From Streptomyces aureoverticillatus (GTDB lineage Bacteria > Actinomycetota > Actinomycetes > Streptomycetales > Streptomycetaceae), in contig NZ_BMSY01000003.1 of NCBI RefSeq assembly GCF_014649395.1, forward strand, positions 682,001-746,000: DNA of 64,000 bases, read 5' to 3'. A model generated the notes under the pieces. The model was not told the origin of the DNA. It saw only the letters and a list, made by a program, of their open reading frames with translations, and did not search any database. This document shows positions 26,526 through 34,354 of this stretch, in pieces. The translations under genes were made by a program, and so were the position numbers. Every line of letters starts with the position of its first letter. Positions within the stretch are counted from its first letter, which is position 1.

Positions 26526-26608
26526 GTCAGGACTGCGGCAGCGCCAGGACTGCGGCAGCACCAGGACTTCGGCAGCGTCAGGACTTCGGCAGCGTCAGGA
26601 CTTCGGAA
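26526..26608. repeat. 17-bp tandem repeat
   Basis: Four to five units of gtcaggact(g/t)cggcagc in a row. The array begins just after the FUSC stop and runs into the last codons of the minus-strand lipoprotein, supplying its stop codon and final residues. Confidence 0.8.
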
Positions 26609-27101
26609 TGTCCGCCGTCGGCAGACCCTCCGGCAGCTTCCCGTCCTTCGTCTTCAGGAACTCGTCCTTCCCGAAGCCCTGCCAGGCGACCTTCAGCGTC
26701 TTGCCGTCGACGGACTCGACCCGCCCGTCGGTGCGGTCCATGTCCCCGTCGGCGCACTTGAGCTTGAGCGTCTTCGCGTCGGCCGTGCCGTTGCACACGT
26801 GCTCGCCGACCAGCGTCGCCCGCTTGCCGGTGATCACGAGCGCGACCGGCTTGCCACCGGTGGTGGCGACCCAGCTGCCCTCCACGCTGCCGCCCGTCGC
26901 GCCCTCGTCGCCCGAGCCCGCGTCGTCGGAGCCGCCGGAGCCGGGCGTCTTGGCCGCGCCGTCCGCCGCGCCCTTGTCCTTGCCCTTGTCCCCGTTGTCA
27001 TCGCCGTCACTGCTGCAACCGGTCAGGACAAGCGCGGCGGCCAGCGAGGCCACCGCGGCGCCGATCGTCACGCTGCGGACATTACGGACACGAGTACGCA
27101 C
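26595..27101 (-). CDS. small secreted lipoprotein
   Basis: A 168-residue protein with a signal peptide and lipobox LTGC (Cys near residue 29), then an Asp/Gly/Lys-rich linker and a C-terminal beta-rich domain from about residue 75 (GSWVATTGGKPVALVITG, CADGDMDRTDGRVES). One Cys pair (HVCNG, LKCAD) may form a disulfide. GTG start with GGGGGA 8 nt upstream. Function is unknown; the fold resembles other actinobacterial lipoproteins that measure small-molecule or cell-wall states, but nothing specific can be claimed. The final residues lie in the 17-bp tandem repeat. Confidence 0.82.
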   Translation of the reverse strand: MRTRVRNVRSVTIGAAVASLAAALVLTGCSSDGDDNGDKGKDKGAADGAAKTPGSGGSDDAGSGDEGATGGSVEGSWVATTGGKPVALVITGKRATLVGEHVCNGTADAKTLKLKCADGDMDRTDGRVESVDGKTLKVAWQGFGKDEFLKTKDGKLPEGLPTADIPKS

Positions 27102-27150
27102 TGAAGTCCCCCTATGTGGAGCTGCGTTGAGCTAGATGGAGCGTTCGTTC

Positions 27151-27170
27151 CAGTGGGCCGCGGCCCACTG
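27151..27170. terminator. perfect palindrome downstream of rpsN
   Basis: CAGTGGGCCG/CGGCCCACTG is a perfect 20-bp palindrome, 15 bp after the rpsN stop, between the convergent... side of rpsN and the lipoprotein start. It could end rpsN transcription or act as an operator for the lipoprotein promoter; there is no T-run. Confidence 0.4.
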
Positions 27171-27184
27171 AATCGCGCGCCAAG

Positions 27185-27490
27185 CTACCAGGAGGACTTG
27201 CGGACCCCGGGCAGGAATCCCGCGTGCGCCTGCTCACGCAACCGCACCCTGGACAGGCCGAACGTGCCCACGTACCCGCGCGGACGCCCGTCCACGCTGT
27301 CCCGGTTGCGCACCCGGGTCGCGCTCGCGTCGCGCGGCTGGCGGGCCAATTCCCGCTGGGCGGCGAGCCGTTCGGCGTCCGGCGTGGACGGCCGCCGGAT
27401 GATCTCCTTCAGCTCGGCCCGGCGCGCGGCGTACCGCGCGACGATCGCGCGGCGCTTCTCGTTCTTCGCGATCTTGCTCTGCTTGGCCAT
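27185..27490 (-). CDS. rpsN: 30S ribosomal protein S14, zinc-independent form
   Basis: A 101-residue S14 of the long (type A) form. Motifs [30 protein letters not shown] and [18 protein letters not shown] are conserved. It lacks the CxxC...CxxC zinc ribbon of the 61-residue S14 type Z, so it can replace that protein when zinc is scarce. Its start overlaps the rpmB stop by ATGA, showing translational coupling. The position behind a Zur-like box supports induction under zinc limitation. Confidence 0.96.
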   Translation of the reverse strand: MAKQSKIAKNEKRRAIVARYAARRAELKEIIRRPSTPDAERLAAQRELARQPRDASATRVRNRDSVDGRPRGYVGTFGLSRVRLREQAHAGFLPGVRKSSW

Positions 27491-27726
27491 CAGACCTTCA
27501 CCCCGCGCGCACGGATCCTGGCCACGGCGGCCTCGACGCCGATGGTGTCCACGGTCTTGATCCCCTTGGCGCTCAGCCGCAGGCGGACGTACCGGCCCTC
27601 GCTCGGCAGCCAGTACCGCTTGCGCTGGATGTTGGGGTCGAAGCGGCGCGGTGTGCGCCGGTGCGAATGGGAGATGTTGTTGCCGAACCCCGGCTTCGCG
27701 CCGGTCAGCTGGCAGTGGGCGGACAT
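27490..27726 (-). CDS. rpmB: 50S ribosomal protein L28, zinc-independent form
   Basis: A 78-residue L28. [20 protein letters not shown] and [13 protein letters not shown] are diagnostic. It has a single cysteine near the N-terminus and no CxxC pair, as in zinc-independent paralogues. The ATG at 27724-27726 gives the family length; the frame is open 20 residues upstream, but that stretch covers the promoter and Zur box. It is the first gene of the rpmB-rpsN operon, divergent from rpmG with 72 bp between the starts. Confidence 0.96.
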   Translation of the reverse strand: MSAHCQLTGAKPGFGNNISHSHRRTPRRFDPNIQRKRYWLPSEGRYVRLRLSAKGIKTVDTIGVEAAVARIRARGVKV

Positions 27727-27764
27727 GGTGACGCACCTCTCGCTCGGTTTCGCTCCCGCCCATT

Positions 27765-27779
27765 TGGAAACGGGATTCA
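27765..27779. promoter_or_regulatory. Zur box between divergent ribosomal protein operons
   Basis: TGGAAACGGGATTCA matches the actinobacterial Zur palindrome of the type TGAAAATGATTTTCA at the outer positions (TG-AAA and TTCA). It lies 38 bp from the rpmB start and 19 bp from the rpmG start, where a Zn-Zur dimer would block both. Zur control of this gene set is established in S. coelicolor; binding here is inferred. Confidence 0.65.
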
Positions 27780-27798
27780 TTTTCATATACTAGCCCTC

Positions 27799-27963
27799 AT
27801 GGCTCGCAACGAACTCCGCCCGGTCATCAAGCTCCGGTCCACCGCCGGAACCGGCTACACGTACGTGACCCGCAAGAACCGCCGGAACAACCCCGACCGC
27901 CTGACCCTGCGCAAGTACGACCCGGTGGCCGGCCGGCACGTCGACTTCCGAGAGGAGCGCTGA
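27799..27963 (+). CDS. rpmG: 50S ribosomal protein L33, zinc-independent form
   Basis: A 54-residue L33 ([20 protein letters not shown], then [14 protein letters not shown] and [15 protein letters not shown]). The positions occupied by the two CxxC pairs in zinc-binding L33 carry no cysteine; the protein has none at all. First gene of the plus-strand zinc-limitation operon, 19 bp after the Zur-like box, followed closely by rpmE2. Confidence 0.96.
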   Translation: MARNELRPVIKLRSTAGTGYTYVTRKNRRNNPDRLTLRKYDPVAGRHVDFREER

Positions 27964-27968
27964 TCCCC

Positions 27969-28217
27969 GTGCGCGACGGAATCCACCCGCCCTACGGCCC
28001 CGTCGTCTTCCGCGACAAGGCCGCGAACTTCGCCTTCCTCACGCGCTCGACGGCGACCAGCGACAAGACGATCGACTGGGAGGACGGCAACACCTACCCC
28101 GTCATCGACGTCGAGGTCTCCTCCGCGAGCCACCCCTTCTACACGGGACAGCAGCGCGTCCTCGACACCGCGGGCCGCGTGGAGCGCTTCGAGCGGCGTT
28201 ACGGCGGAGCGCGCTGA
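27969..28217 (+). CDS. rpmE2: 50S ribosomal protein L31 type B
   Basis: An 82-residue L31 of type B ([45 protein letters not shown]). No cysteines, unlike the zinc-binding type A L31. GTG start 5 bp after rpmG, and the TGA overlaps the ATG of the next gene, so it is tightly coupled to both neighbours. It replaces the zinc-containing form on the ribosome when zinc is limiting. Confidence 0.96.
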   Translation: MRDGIHPPYGPVVFRDKAANFAFLTRSTATSDKTIDWEDGNTYPVIDVEVSSASHPFYTGQQRVLDTAGRVERFERRYGGAR

Positions 28218-29395
28218 TGGGCGCCCATGGGGACGGCGGCCGGCAGGAGGACGCGGCCGCCCGCATGGACGTCGCCGTCGTCGCGGGCCTGCACGCCGAC
28301 GCCCGCGCCGCCGCCGTCGCCCGGCTGCTCGCCACGGTGCCGGGCAGCGTCGCGCTGCACCACGACCTGTCGACCGCCGCCGACGGCACGGTCACCCGGA
28401 CCGTGCGCGACGCGGGCGGGCTGCTCTCCACCGGCGAGGCGCCGCTGGTCAACGACTGCGCCTGCTGCGCGCTGCGCGAGGACCTGGTGCCCGAGCTGGA
28501 GCGGCTCGCCGAGAGCGGGCTCACCCGGCTCGCGGTCGTCGAGCTCTGGGACTCCGTCGAGCCGAAGGCGATGGCCGAGGTCATCGCCGGGCACGGCTCG
28601 GCCGCGCTGCGGCTGAGCGGCGTGCTCACCGCCGTCGACCCGAGCCTGCTGCTTCCCTACCTCGCCAACGGCGACGACCTGATGGAGGCCGGGCTCGCCG
28701 CGGCTGCCTCCGACCAGCGCACGGTCGCCGACACCTGGGCGCGCCAGCTCGAATACCCGCCCGTGCTCGCCGTCCTGGAGTCCGAGGACGCCGATGCGGA
28801 GGACCGGGCGCTGCTGGCGCAGCTCCACCCGACAGCCCGCCAGGTTCCGATCGGCCACGGTGACCTGGCGGGCGCGGCGCTCGGCGGCTTCGACGTGGAG
28901 GCGGCGGCCGCGGCCCAGCATCCGGCCTGCGCGCTGCTGCCCGCCGAGGCCGACGACAGCGGGGTGAGTACGTTCGTGTGGCACCGCGAGCGGCCCTTCC
29001 ACCCGGAGCGTCTCTACGCCGCCCTGGAGGACCTGACCTGCGCCGCCGCCCGCAGCCGCGGCCGCTTCTGGCTCGCCGACCGGCCCGACACGCTGCTCGC
29101 GTGGGACGCGGCGGGCGGCGCGCTGTGCGTGGAGAACGCGGGGCCGTGGCTGGCCTCGCTGCCGGACGCCGCCTGGGAGATGGTCCCGCCGGTGCGCCGG
29201 GCCGCCGCCGCGCTCGACTGGCACCCCGAGCACGGGGACTGCTGCCAGCACCTCGTCTTCACCTCGCCCGGCCTCGACCGCGACGGACTCGCCCAGGTCC
29301 TGGAGTCCTGCCTGCTCACGGACGAGGAGTACGCCGCCGGGCGCGCCGCCTGGAAGACCCTGCCCCCCGCCTTCGACGCCCTCCTGGAGGTCTGA
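28217..29395 (+). CDS. CobW/COG0523-like protein with degenerate GTPase motifs
   Basis: A 392-residue member of the COG0523 metallochaperone family. Kept: the metal-binding CxCC ([10 protein letters not shown], residues 81-84), the SxxEP-like strand [16 protein letters not shown], the VVDP strand [11 protein letters not shown] and the CobW C-terminal domain starting [11 protein letters not shown]. Lost: the P-loop, which should be GxxGxGK(S/T) but reads [17 protein letters not shown], and the NKxD guanine motif, replaced by [11 protein letters not shown] hydrolysis is therefore doubtful although family members deliver zinc in a GTP-dependent way. Its place among zinc-independent ribosomal proteins suggests a zinc-starvation role. 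ATG 28217 overlaps the rpmE2 stop; ATG 28265 is an alternative. Confidence 0.85.
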   Translation: MGAHGDGGRQEDAAARMDVAVVAGLHADARAAAVARLLATVPGSVALHHDLSTAADGTVTRTVRDAGGLLSTGEAPLVNDCACCALREDLVPELERLAESGLTRLAVVELWDSVEPKAMAEVIAGHGSAALRLSGVLTAVDPSLLLPYLANGDDLMEAGLAAAASDQRTVADTWARQLEYPPVLAVLESEDADAEDRALLAQLHPTARQVPIGHGDLAGAALGGFDVEAAAAAQHPACALLPAEADDSGVSTFVWHRERPFHPERLYAALEDLTCAAARSRGRFWLADRPDTLLAWDAAGGALCVENAGPWLASLPDAAWEMVPPVRRAAAALDWHPEHGDCCQHLVFTSPGLDRDGLAQVLESCLLTDEEYAAGRAAWKTLPPAFDALLEV

Positions 29396-29397
29396 CG

Positions 29398-29652
29398 TTG
29401 TCCCCCTCGTCCTCGTCCTCGCGCCGCTCCGACCGCGGCAAGCCCCTCAAGTCCCGCCCCAACCCGCTGGACGTAGCAGGCATCACGTACATCGACTACA
29501 AGGACACCGACCTGCTGCGGAAGTTCATCTCCGACCGCGGCAAGATCCGCAGCCGCAGGGTCACGCGGGTGACCGTGCAGCAGCAGCGGCAGCTGGCCAA
29601 GGCCATCAAGAACGCCCGTGAGATGGGTCTCCTTCCGGTCGCGTCCCGCTGA
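29398..29652 (+). CDS. rpsR: 30S ribosomal protein S18 paralogue
   Basis: An 84-residue S18 starting at TTG 29398 with GGAGG 6 nt upstream, 2 bp after the cobW-like stop. Motifs [20 protein letters not shown] and [22 protein letters not shown] are conserved. A Ser-rich N-terminus replaces the cysteine-containing start of some S18 proteins, and the protein has no cysteine, consistent with a zinc-free variant. It is the last gene of the operon. Confidence 0.93.
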   Translation: MSPSSSSSRRSDRGKPLKSRPNPLDVAGITYIDYKDTDLLRKFISDRGKIRSRRVTRVTVQQQRQLAKAIKNAREMGLLPVASR

Positions 29653-29949
29653 GCCGCCGACGTACGAGACCGCCGCATCACCGGGGACCGCCCCACCACG
29701 ACACCGCGGCTCCGCCGCACCACCACACCGCCGCCGTGCGATGGACACCTCCCGCCCTCCGACTCGTTACCGGGAAGTAGGGTTCGGATGGGGGAGTGGC
29801 CGTCGCACGGCGGCGGTGTTGCGTCTTCGGCCAAAAAGGAGCCAGAACGCCTCCCGCTGCGTCTGCCTAAGTGGAGGTTCGGGGACGGTCGTTCGCATGT
29901 CACGGGGGCATGGGGGGAGCGGCGGGAGGGGCTGTAACCAGCTCACCAC
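29653..29949. other. intergenic region with wide inverted repeat
   Basis: No gene recognised. A perfect 14-bp inverted pair, CCGCCGCCGTGCGA (29728-29741) and TCGCACGGCGGCGG (29803-29816), is separated by 61 nt. It could fold after rpsR, but the loop is long for a terminator. Confidence 0.4.
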
Positions 29950-30001
29950 GGCGCGTGCACGTGCATCTGCCCATGCATCGGCACATGAACACGGCTATGA
30001 T
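29950..30001 (+). promoter_or_regulatory. 30-bp element plus -10 box in front of the DUF397 gene
   Basis: The 30-mer at 29950-29979 (ggcgcgtgcacgtgcatctg, then ccc, a, tgcatc) recurs with one mismatch, inverted, at 30989-31018 upstream of the ATP-binding gene. A TATGAT box follows at 29996-30001, 16 bp beyond it. Position just upstream of -35/-10 suggests an activator or repressor site, probably for the nearby XRE protein (inference). Confidence 0.6.
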
Positions 30002-30054
30002 CCGGGACAGTTGACGGCTACAACGACAGCCACGGCACCACCGGGGAGCGACCT

Positions 30055-30291
30055 GTGCACCACGTGTTCAACGGCATGGCGGCCACGGATCTTCACGGGG
30101 TGGTCTGGCAGAAGAGCAGGCACAGCAACTCGCAGGGCGCCTGCGTGGAGTTCGCGAAACTGCCGGGCGGCGATGTGGCCGTCCGGAACTCGCGGTTCCC
30201 CGACGGGCCCGCACTCGTCTACACGCGCGCCGAGATCGAGGCCATGCTGCTCGGCATGAAGGACGGCGAGTTCGACGACCTGATCGGCTGA
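30055..30291 (+). CDS. DUF397 domain protein
   Basis: A 78-residue DUF397 protein: WQKSRHSNSQGACVEFA, GDVAVRNSRFPDGPALVYT and the acidic C-terminus are diagnostic. In Streptomyces these small proteins pair with XRE/DUF5753 regulators and often with an ATP-binding anti-sigma-like protein (WhiJ and AbaA-like loci), affecting development and antibiotic production; the DUF397 protein is thought to modulate the XRE partner. GTG start with GGGGAG upstream. The XRE and ATP-binding genes are adjacent, completing the trio. Confidence 0.92.
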   Translation: MHHVFNGMAATDLHGVVWQKSRHSNSQGACVEFAKLPGGDVAVRNSRFPDGPALVYTRAEIEAMLLGMKDGEFDDLIG

Positions 30292-30349
30292 TCGGCGGCC
30301 GACCACCGCCGACGGGAGAGGGAAACGGGGGCGGGGCTGTTCCCGCGGC

Positions 30350-30859
30350 CTAGGCCAGCTGGAACAGCGCCCACACCACCTTGCCGTTCAGCGCGCCCGC
30401 CAGCGGGTGCCAGCCCCAGCCGTCGCTGAACGAGTCCACCAGGAAGAGACCGCGGCCCGACTCCGCGGAGAAGTCGTCCTCCGCCTCCTCGCGCGTGACC
30501 GGGCTCTCGTCGCTGGGGTCCCGCACCGCGCACACCAGGCGCGAGGTCCAGCGCATCATGTGCAGCCGCACGGGCGCGTCCTCGCTGCCGCCGACCGGAC
30601 ACGCGGCGCGCGGGGTGTCCGCGGGCAGGGCGTGCCGCAGGGCGTTGGTGACGAGTTCGGAGACGACGAGCGCGATGTCGTCGAACCGTTCCTCCAGCTC
30701 CCACGACACCAGCGTCTTGCGGGTGAACTGCCGTGCGCTGCCGACTGCTTCGTAGCGGGCGGGAAGGGCGCAGGAGGCCGCACTGGAGACCGCGGAGGGG
30801 TCGAGCGGAGGAAGGCCCTGCCGTAACGGCTCGAGCATGGTCGATCCATTCGTCCCCAT
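30350..30859 (-). CDS. ATP-binding protein of anti-sigma (HATPase_c_2) type
   Basis: A 169-residue GHKL ATPase domain protein: N-box ALVVSELVTNALRHA, G1-like VRDPSDESPV and G2 ESGRGLFLVDSFSDGWGW, as in SpoIIAB/RsbW-like anti-sigma kinases. Streptomyces has many such single-domain proteins in WhiJ-type loci, where the target is usually unknown. ATG at 30857-30859 with GGGGAG 9 nt upstream. Convergent with the DUF397 gene and divergent from the XRE gene. Its promoter region carries the same 30-bp element as the DUF397 promoter. Confidence 0.9.
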   Translation of the reverse strand: MGTNGSTMLEPLRQGLPPLDPSAVSSAASCALPARYEAVGSARQFTRKTLVSWELEERFDDIALVVSELVTNALRHALPADTPRAACPVGGSEDAPVRLHMMRWTSRLVCAVRDPSDESPVTREEAEDDFSAESGRGLFLVDSFSDGWGWHPLAGALNGKVVWALFQLA

Positions 30860-30988
30860 GCGAGGCACTCCCCGGTTTTCGCGGTTCGCGGTACAAAGCG
30901 ATCGTGCGGTGGCGCGGTCGGTACAGCCGGGCGGCACAGCGATGGCGCAGCAGTGACGCGCGGACCATGGTTCCGAATGCGTACAGCA

Positions 30989-31018
30989 GATGCAAGGGCA
31001 GATGCACGTGCACGCGCC
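30989..31018 (-). promoter_or_regulatory. second copy of the 30-bp element, upstream of the ATP-binding gene
   Basis: Reverse complement matches 29950-29979 at 29 of 30 positions. In minus-strand sense it is followed after about 19 bp by CATGGT, a weak -10 candidate, 130 nt before the ATP-binding start. The other side of this 315-bp gap leads to the XRE gene; no further gene was seen. Confidence 0.6.
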
Positions 31019-31174
31019 GGACTTGACCGCTCCTAGGCTGCTTCTGGCCCATTTCTTCCTACGACTTCTTGTGCAGACCTTCCGGAGGCTTTCCGTTTCC
31101 GTAACCGAACGAGTACGGCCTGAAGCGTTTAATGGCAGACTGCGGGTCTCACATCTTGGGGAGGACTGAGCGAA

Positions 31175-32089
31175 GTGACCGCTGGGGAGTCGAGCGGCTC
31201 GGTGGTACGGCGCATTCTGCTGGGCTCGCAACTGAGGCGCCTGAGGGAGTCGCGGGGTATCACCCGTGAGGCGGCCGGCTACTCGATCCGCGCTTCCGAA
31301 TCGAAGATCAGCCGCATGGAGTTGGGACGGGTGAGCTTCAAGTCGAGGGACGTCGAGGACCTCCTGACGCTCTACGGCGTCATGGACGAGGCGGAGCGCA
31401 ACGCCCTGCTCTCGCTCGCCAAGGAGGCCAACCTGACGGGCTGGTGGCACAGTTACTCGGACGTCCTGCCCGGTTGGTTCCAGACATATATCGGTCTGGA
31501 GGGTGCCGCCTCCCTGATCCGCGTCTACGAGGTCCAGTTCATCAACGGGCTGCTGCAGACCGAGGCGTACGCCCACGCGGTCGTGGAGCGCGGCATGAAG
31601 GCCGCCGCCGCAGGCAAGACCGGCGCAGCCGGCAAGTCCGGCCGCGGCGGGCGGCTCAACCGGGCCGACGTGGACCGCCGTGTGGCCCTGCGCCTGGAGC
31701 GCCAGAAGCTGCTCGTGTCCGAGCGCGCCCCGAAGTTCCAGTGCGTCCTGGACGAGGCGGCGCTGCGCCGTCCGTACGGCGACCGGGAAGTGATGCGCGG
31801 CCAGATCCAGCATCTCATCGACATCTCCGAGCGCCCCAACGTGACGCTGCAGGTCATGCCGTTCACCTTCGGCGGACACGCGGGCGAGTCCGGCGCGTTC
31901 ACGATGCTCAGCTTCCCGGAGTCCGACCTCTCCGACGTGGTCTACCTGGAGCAGCTCACCGGCGCCCTTTATCTGGACAAGCGCGAAGAAGTCGCCCAGT
32001 ACGAGGGCGCGATGGCCGAGTTGCAGCAGGACTGTCCAAATCCGGCCGACAGCCGTGACCTTCTCCGTGGTCTACTCCAACTGACCTGA
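31175..32089 (+). CDS. XRE-family regulator with DUF5753 (WhiJ-like)
   Basis: A 304-residue DNA-binding protein. The HTH lies at about 16-70 (LGSQLRRLRESRGITREAAG, then SKISRMELGRVSFKSRDVEDLL); a DUF5753 ligand-like domain follows (IRVYEVQFINGLLQTEAYAHA, ISERPNVTLQVMPF, YLEQLTGALYLD). This is the architecture of WhiJ-type regulators, which act with DUF397 partners. GTG start with GGGAGGA upstream. A Lys/Gly/Ala-rich insertion lies near residue 145. The likely binding site is the shared 30-bp element. Confidence 0.93.
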   Translation: MTAGESSGSVVRRILLGSQLRRLRESRGITREAAGYSIRASESKISRMELGRVSFKSRDVEDLLTLYGVMDEAERNALLSLAKEANLTGWWHSYSDVLPGWFQTYIGLEGAASLIRVYEVQFINGLLQTEAYAHAVVERGMKAAAAGKTGAAGKSGRGGRLNRADVDRRVALRLERQKLLVSERAPKFQCVLDEAALRRPYGDREVMRGQIQHLIDISERPNVTLQVMPFTFGGHAGESGAFTMLSFPESDLSDVVYLEQLTGALYLDKREEVAQYEGAMAELQQDCPNPADSRDLLRGLLQLT

Positions 32090-32150
32090 ATCGTCAGTAG
32101 GATGACGTGAAATCAGGTGTCTGCACTTCTGCGGCAAGGGGTCTCGCGTC

Positions 32151-33608
32151 ATGTCCTTCTTCACCGATCTGGCTCACCAGTACATCGACGGTGAGTGGAA
32201 GGCCGGCTCCGGTTCCTGGGACATCATCGACTTCAATCCGTACAACGGGGAGAAGCTGGCGTCGATCACCGTCGCCACCGCGGACGAGGTGGACCAGGCG
32301 TATCGGGCGGCGCAGCGCGCACAGGAGGCATGGGGCGCGACCAACCCCTATGCCCGGCGCGCCGTCTTCGAGCGTGTCCTGCGGATCATCGAGGACCGCG
32401 AGGCCGAGATCACCGAGGCGATCGTCGCGGAGCTCGGCGGCACGCTGGTCAAGGCCGGCTTCGAGCTCTACCTGGCCAAGGAGTTCCTGCGCGAGGCGAT
32501 ACACCTCGCGCTCGCCCCGCAGGGCCGGATACTCCCCTCGCCCGACGACACCAAGGAGAACCGCCTCTACCGCCTGCCGGTGGGCGTCGTCGGCGTCATC
32601 AGCCCGTTCAACTTCCCCTTCCTGCTGTCGATCAAGTCGGTGGCCCCCGCGATCGCGCTCGGCAACGCCGTCGTCCTCAAGCCGCACCAGAACGCTCCGG
32701 TGCTCGGCGGCAGCCTGCTCGCGAAGATCTTCGAGGACGCCGGCCTGCCGCCGGGCGTCCTGAACGTCGTCATCACGGACATCGCGGAGATCGGCGACGC
32801 GCTGATCGACCACCCGGTGCCGGGCGTCATCTCCTTCACGGGATCGGACGCCGTCGGCCGCCACGTCGCCACGGTCTGCGCCCAGAACTTCAAGCGCTGC
32901 GTCCTCGAACTCGGCGGCAACAGCGCCCTGATCGTCCTCGACGACGCCGATGTGGACTACGCCGTCGACGCCGCCGTCTTCAGCCGCTTCGTGCACCAGG
33001 GCCAGGTGTGCATGGCCGCGAACCGCATCCTCGTGGACCGCTCGGTGGAGGCAGAGTTCACCGAGAAGTTCGTCGCCAAGGTCAAGTCCCTGAAGGTCGG
33101 CGACCCGGCGGACCCGGAGACGCACATCGGCCCGCTCATCAACTCCTCGCAGGCGGACGGGGTTTCGTCGCTCGTCGCGCAGACCGTCCAGGCGGGCGCC
33201 AGGGCCCTGCTGCACGGCCGCACCGAGGGGAACCTGGTCGCGCCCTCCATCCTCACCGACCTGCCCGACGACGCCCCCGTGCTGCGCCAGGAGATCTTCG
33301 GCCCGGTCGCGCTGCTGCTGCCCTTCGACGGCGAGGACGAGGCCGTCCGCATCGCCAACGACACTCCGTACGGCCTGAGCGGCGCCGTCCACACCGGCGA
33401 CACCGAGCGCGGTGTCCGGCTCGCGCAGCGCATCAGGAGCGGCATGATCCACATCAACGACGGCACGGTGCACGACGAGCCGATCGTGCCGTTCGGCGGC
33501 GAGAAGCACTCGGGCATCGGGCGCCTCAACGGCGACGCGACGATCGAGGCGTTCACGACCCACAAGTGGATCTCGGTGCAGTACGGCCGCTCGCGCTTCC
33601 CGTTCTGA
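32151..33608 (+). CDS. NAD(P)-dependent aldehyde dehydrogenase
   Basis: A 485-residue ALDH-superfamily enzyme oxidising an aldehyde to the acid. The general base Glu about 253 (LELGGNS) and nucleophile Cys about 287 (GQVCMAANR) are present, as are the Rossmann motif FTGSDAVGRHV and the C-terminal EIFGPVALLLPF and PFGGEKHSGIGR. Length and the HQGQVCMA context fit benzaldehyde/vanillin-type dehydrogenases, but the substrate is not fixed by sequence. ATG start. Stands alone, followed by a strong hairpin. Confidence 0.93.
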   Translation: MSFFTDLAHQYIDGEWKAGSGSWDIIDFNPYNGEKLASITVATADEVDQAYRAAQRAQEAWGATNPYARRAVFERVLRIIEDREAEITEAIVAELGGTLVKAGFELYLAKEFLREAIHLALAPQGRILPSPDDTKENRLYRLPVGVVGVISPFNFPFLLSIKSVAPAIALGNAVVLKPHQNAPVLGGSLLAKIFEDAGLPPGVLNVVITDIAEIGDALIDHPVPGVISFTGSDAVGRHVATVCAQNFKRCVLELGGNSALIVLDDADVDYAVDAAVFSRFVHQGQVCMAANRILVDRSVEAEFTEKFVAKVKSLKVGDPADPETHIGPLINSSQADGVSSLVAQTVQAGARALLHGRTEGNLVAPSILTDLPDDAPVLRQEIFGPVALLLPFDGEDEAVRIANDTPYGLSGAVHTGDTERGVRLAQRIRSGMIHINDGTVHDEPIVPFGGEKHSGIGRLNGDATIEAFTTHKWISVQYGRSRFPF

Positions 33609-33660
33609 TTTCGCGTACGCCGTTCTCGTACGCCTTTTTCGCGAGTCTTCTCGTATGTCG

Positions 33661-33697
33661 CGGACCCTTGCGGACAGAACCTGTCCGCAAGGGTCCG
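33661..33697 (+). terminator. perfect 17-bp hairpin after aldehyde dehydrogenase
   Basis: Arms 33661-33677 and 33681-33697 (cggacccttgcggacag / ctgtccgcaagggtccg) are perfectly complementary with a 3-nt loop, 52 bp after the stop codon. There is no U-run, which is common for Streptomyces terminators. Confidence 0.75.
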
Positions 33698-33755
33698 TAG
33701 CGTCTGTGGTGTCGGAAAGCCCGGCGGCCCTCAGGGGCGAAGAGAGGCGGACGCC

Positions 33756-34307
33756 ATGGTCACCCACGTCAACGCGGAAACCCCCGGCGACGAGCGCGGC
33801 GCGCTGATCGCTTTCGTCGAGGCCCAGCGCGGCGGCATCCGCCGCTCGGTGCTCGGTCTGAGCGACGAACAGGCGTCGGCCCGGCCGAGCGCCAGCGAGC
33901 TGTCCCTCGGCGGTCTCGTCAAGCACGTCGCCGAGACGGAGTTGAACTGGCTGCGCCTGGCCCAGCAGAAGCCCAACGAGCGGCAGCGCACCGAGGAGAC
34001 GTGGGGCGACAGCTTCCGCCTCGTCGAGGGCGAGACGCTCGCCGACGTGCTCGCCTTCTGGCGGCAGGTGGCCGCCGAGACCGAGGAGTTCATCCGCGCG
34101 GTGCCGAGCCTCGACGACACCTTCCCGCTGCCGGACCAGCCCTGGTTCCCCGACGACGGCGCGGTCTCGATGCGCTGGCTGATGCTGCACCTGGTCGAGG
34201 AGATCGGCCGGCACGCGGGGCACGCCGACATCATCCGGGAGTCCCTGGACGGAAAGACGGCCTTCGAGCTGGTCGCGATGGACCAGGGATACGCTAGTCA
34301 AAGTTGA
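33756..34307 (+). CDS. DinB-like DUF664 protein
   Basis: A 183-residue four-helix-bundle protein of the DinB/DUF664 family. Candidate metal ligands are the His in GGLVKHVAETE and the paired His in EIGRHAGHADIIRE, spaced as in metal-binding DinB proteins. Some family members are thiol transferases using mycothiol or bacillithiol; activity is not known here. ATG with GAGAGGCGG upstream. The stop codon lies inside a PadR-type operator for the next gene, so the two may be co-regulated. Confidence 0.85.
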   Translation: MVTHVNAETPGDERGALIAFVEAQRGGIRRSVLGLSDEQASARPSASELSLGGLVKHVAETELNWLRLAQQKPNERQRTEETWGDSFRLVEGETLADVLAFWRQVAAETEEFIRAVPSLDDTFPLPDQPWFPDDGAVSMRWLMLHLVEEIGRHAGHADIIRESLDGKTAFELVAMDQGYASQS

Positions 34308-34310
34308 ATG
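34294..34310. promoter_or_regulatory. PadR-type operator upstream of the padR gene
   Basis: CTAGTCAAAGTTGAATG is an imperfect version of the TAGTCAA-CTTGACTA palindromes at 35054-35118. It overlaps the preceding stop codon, 45 nt before the PadR start; autorepression is inferred. Confidence 0.5.
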
Positions 34311-34354
34311 GCTGCGTTGAACGGCTGAAGGGCTGTCTCGGAGAGGTGTGGTGA

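Noticed and set aside
29618..30259. 213-codon frame overlapping the DUF397 gene
   Set aside because: Low-complexity Arg/Ser/Thr sequence in another frame of a certain gene and its promoter.
31021..31040. TTGACC ... TAGGCT as the XRE promoter
   Set aside because: The boxes are only 5 bp apart, too close for a -35/-10 pair.
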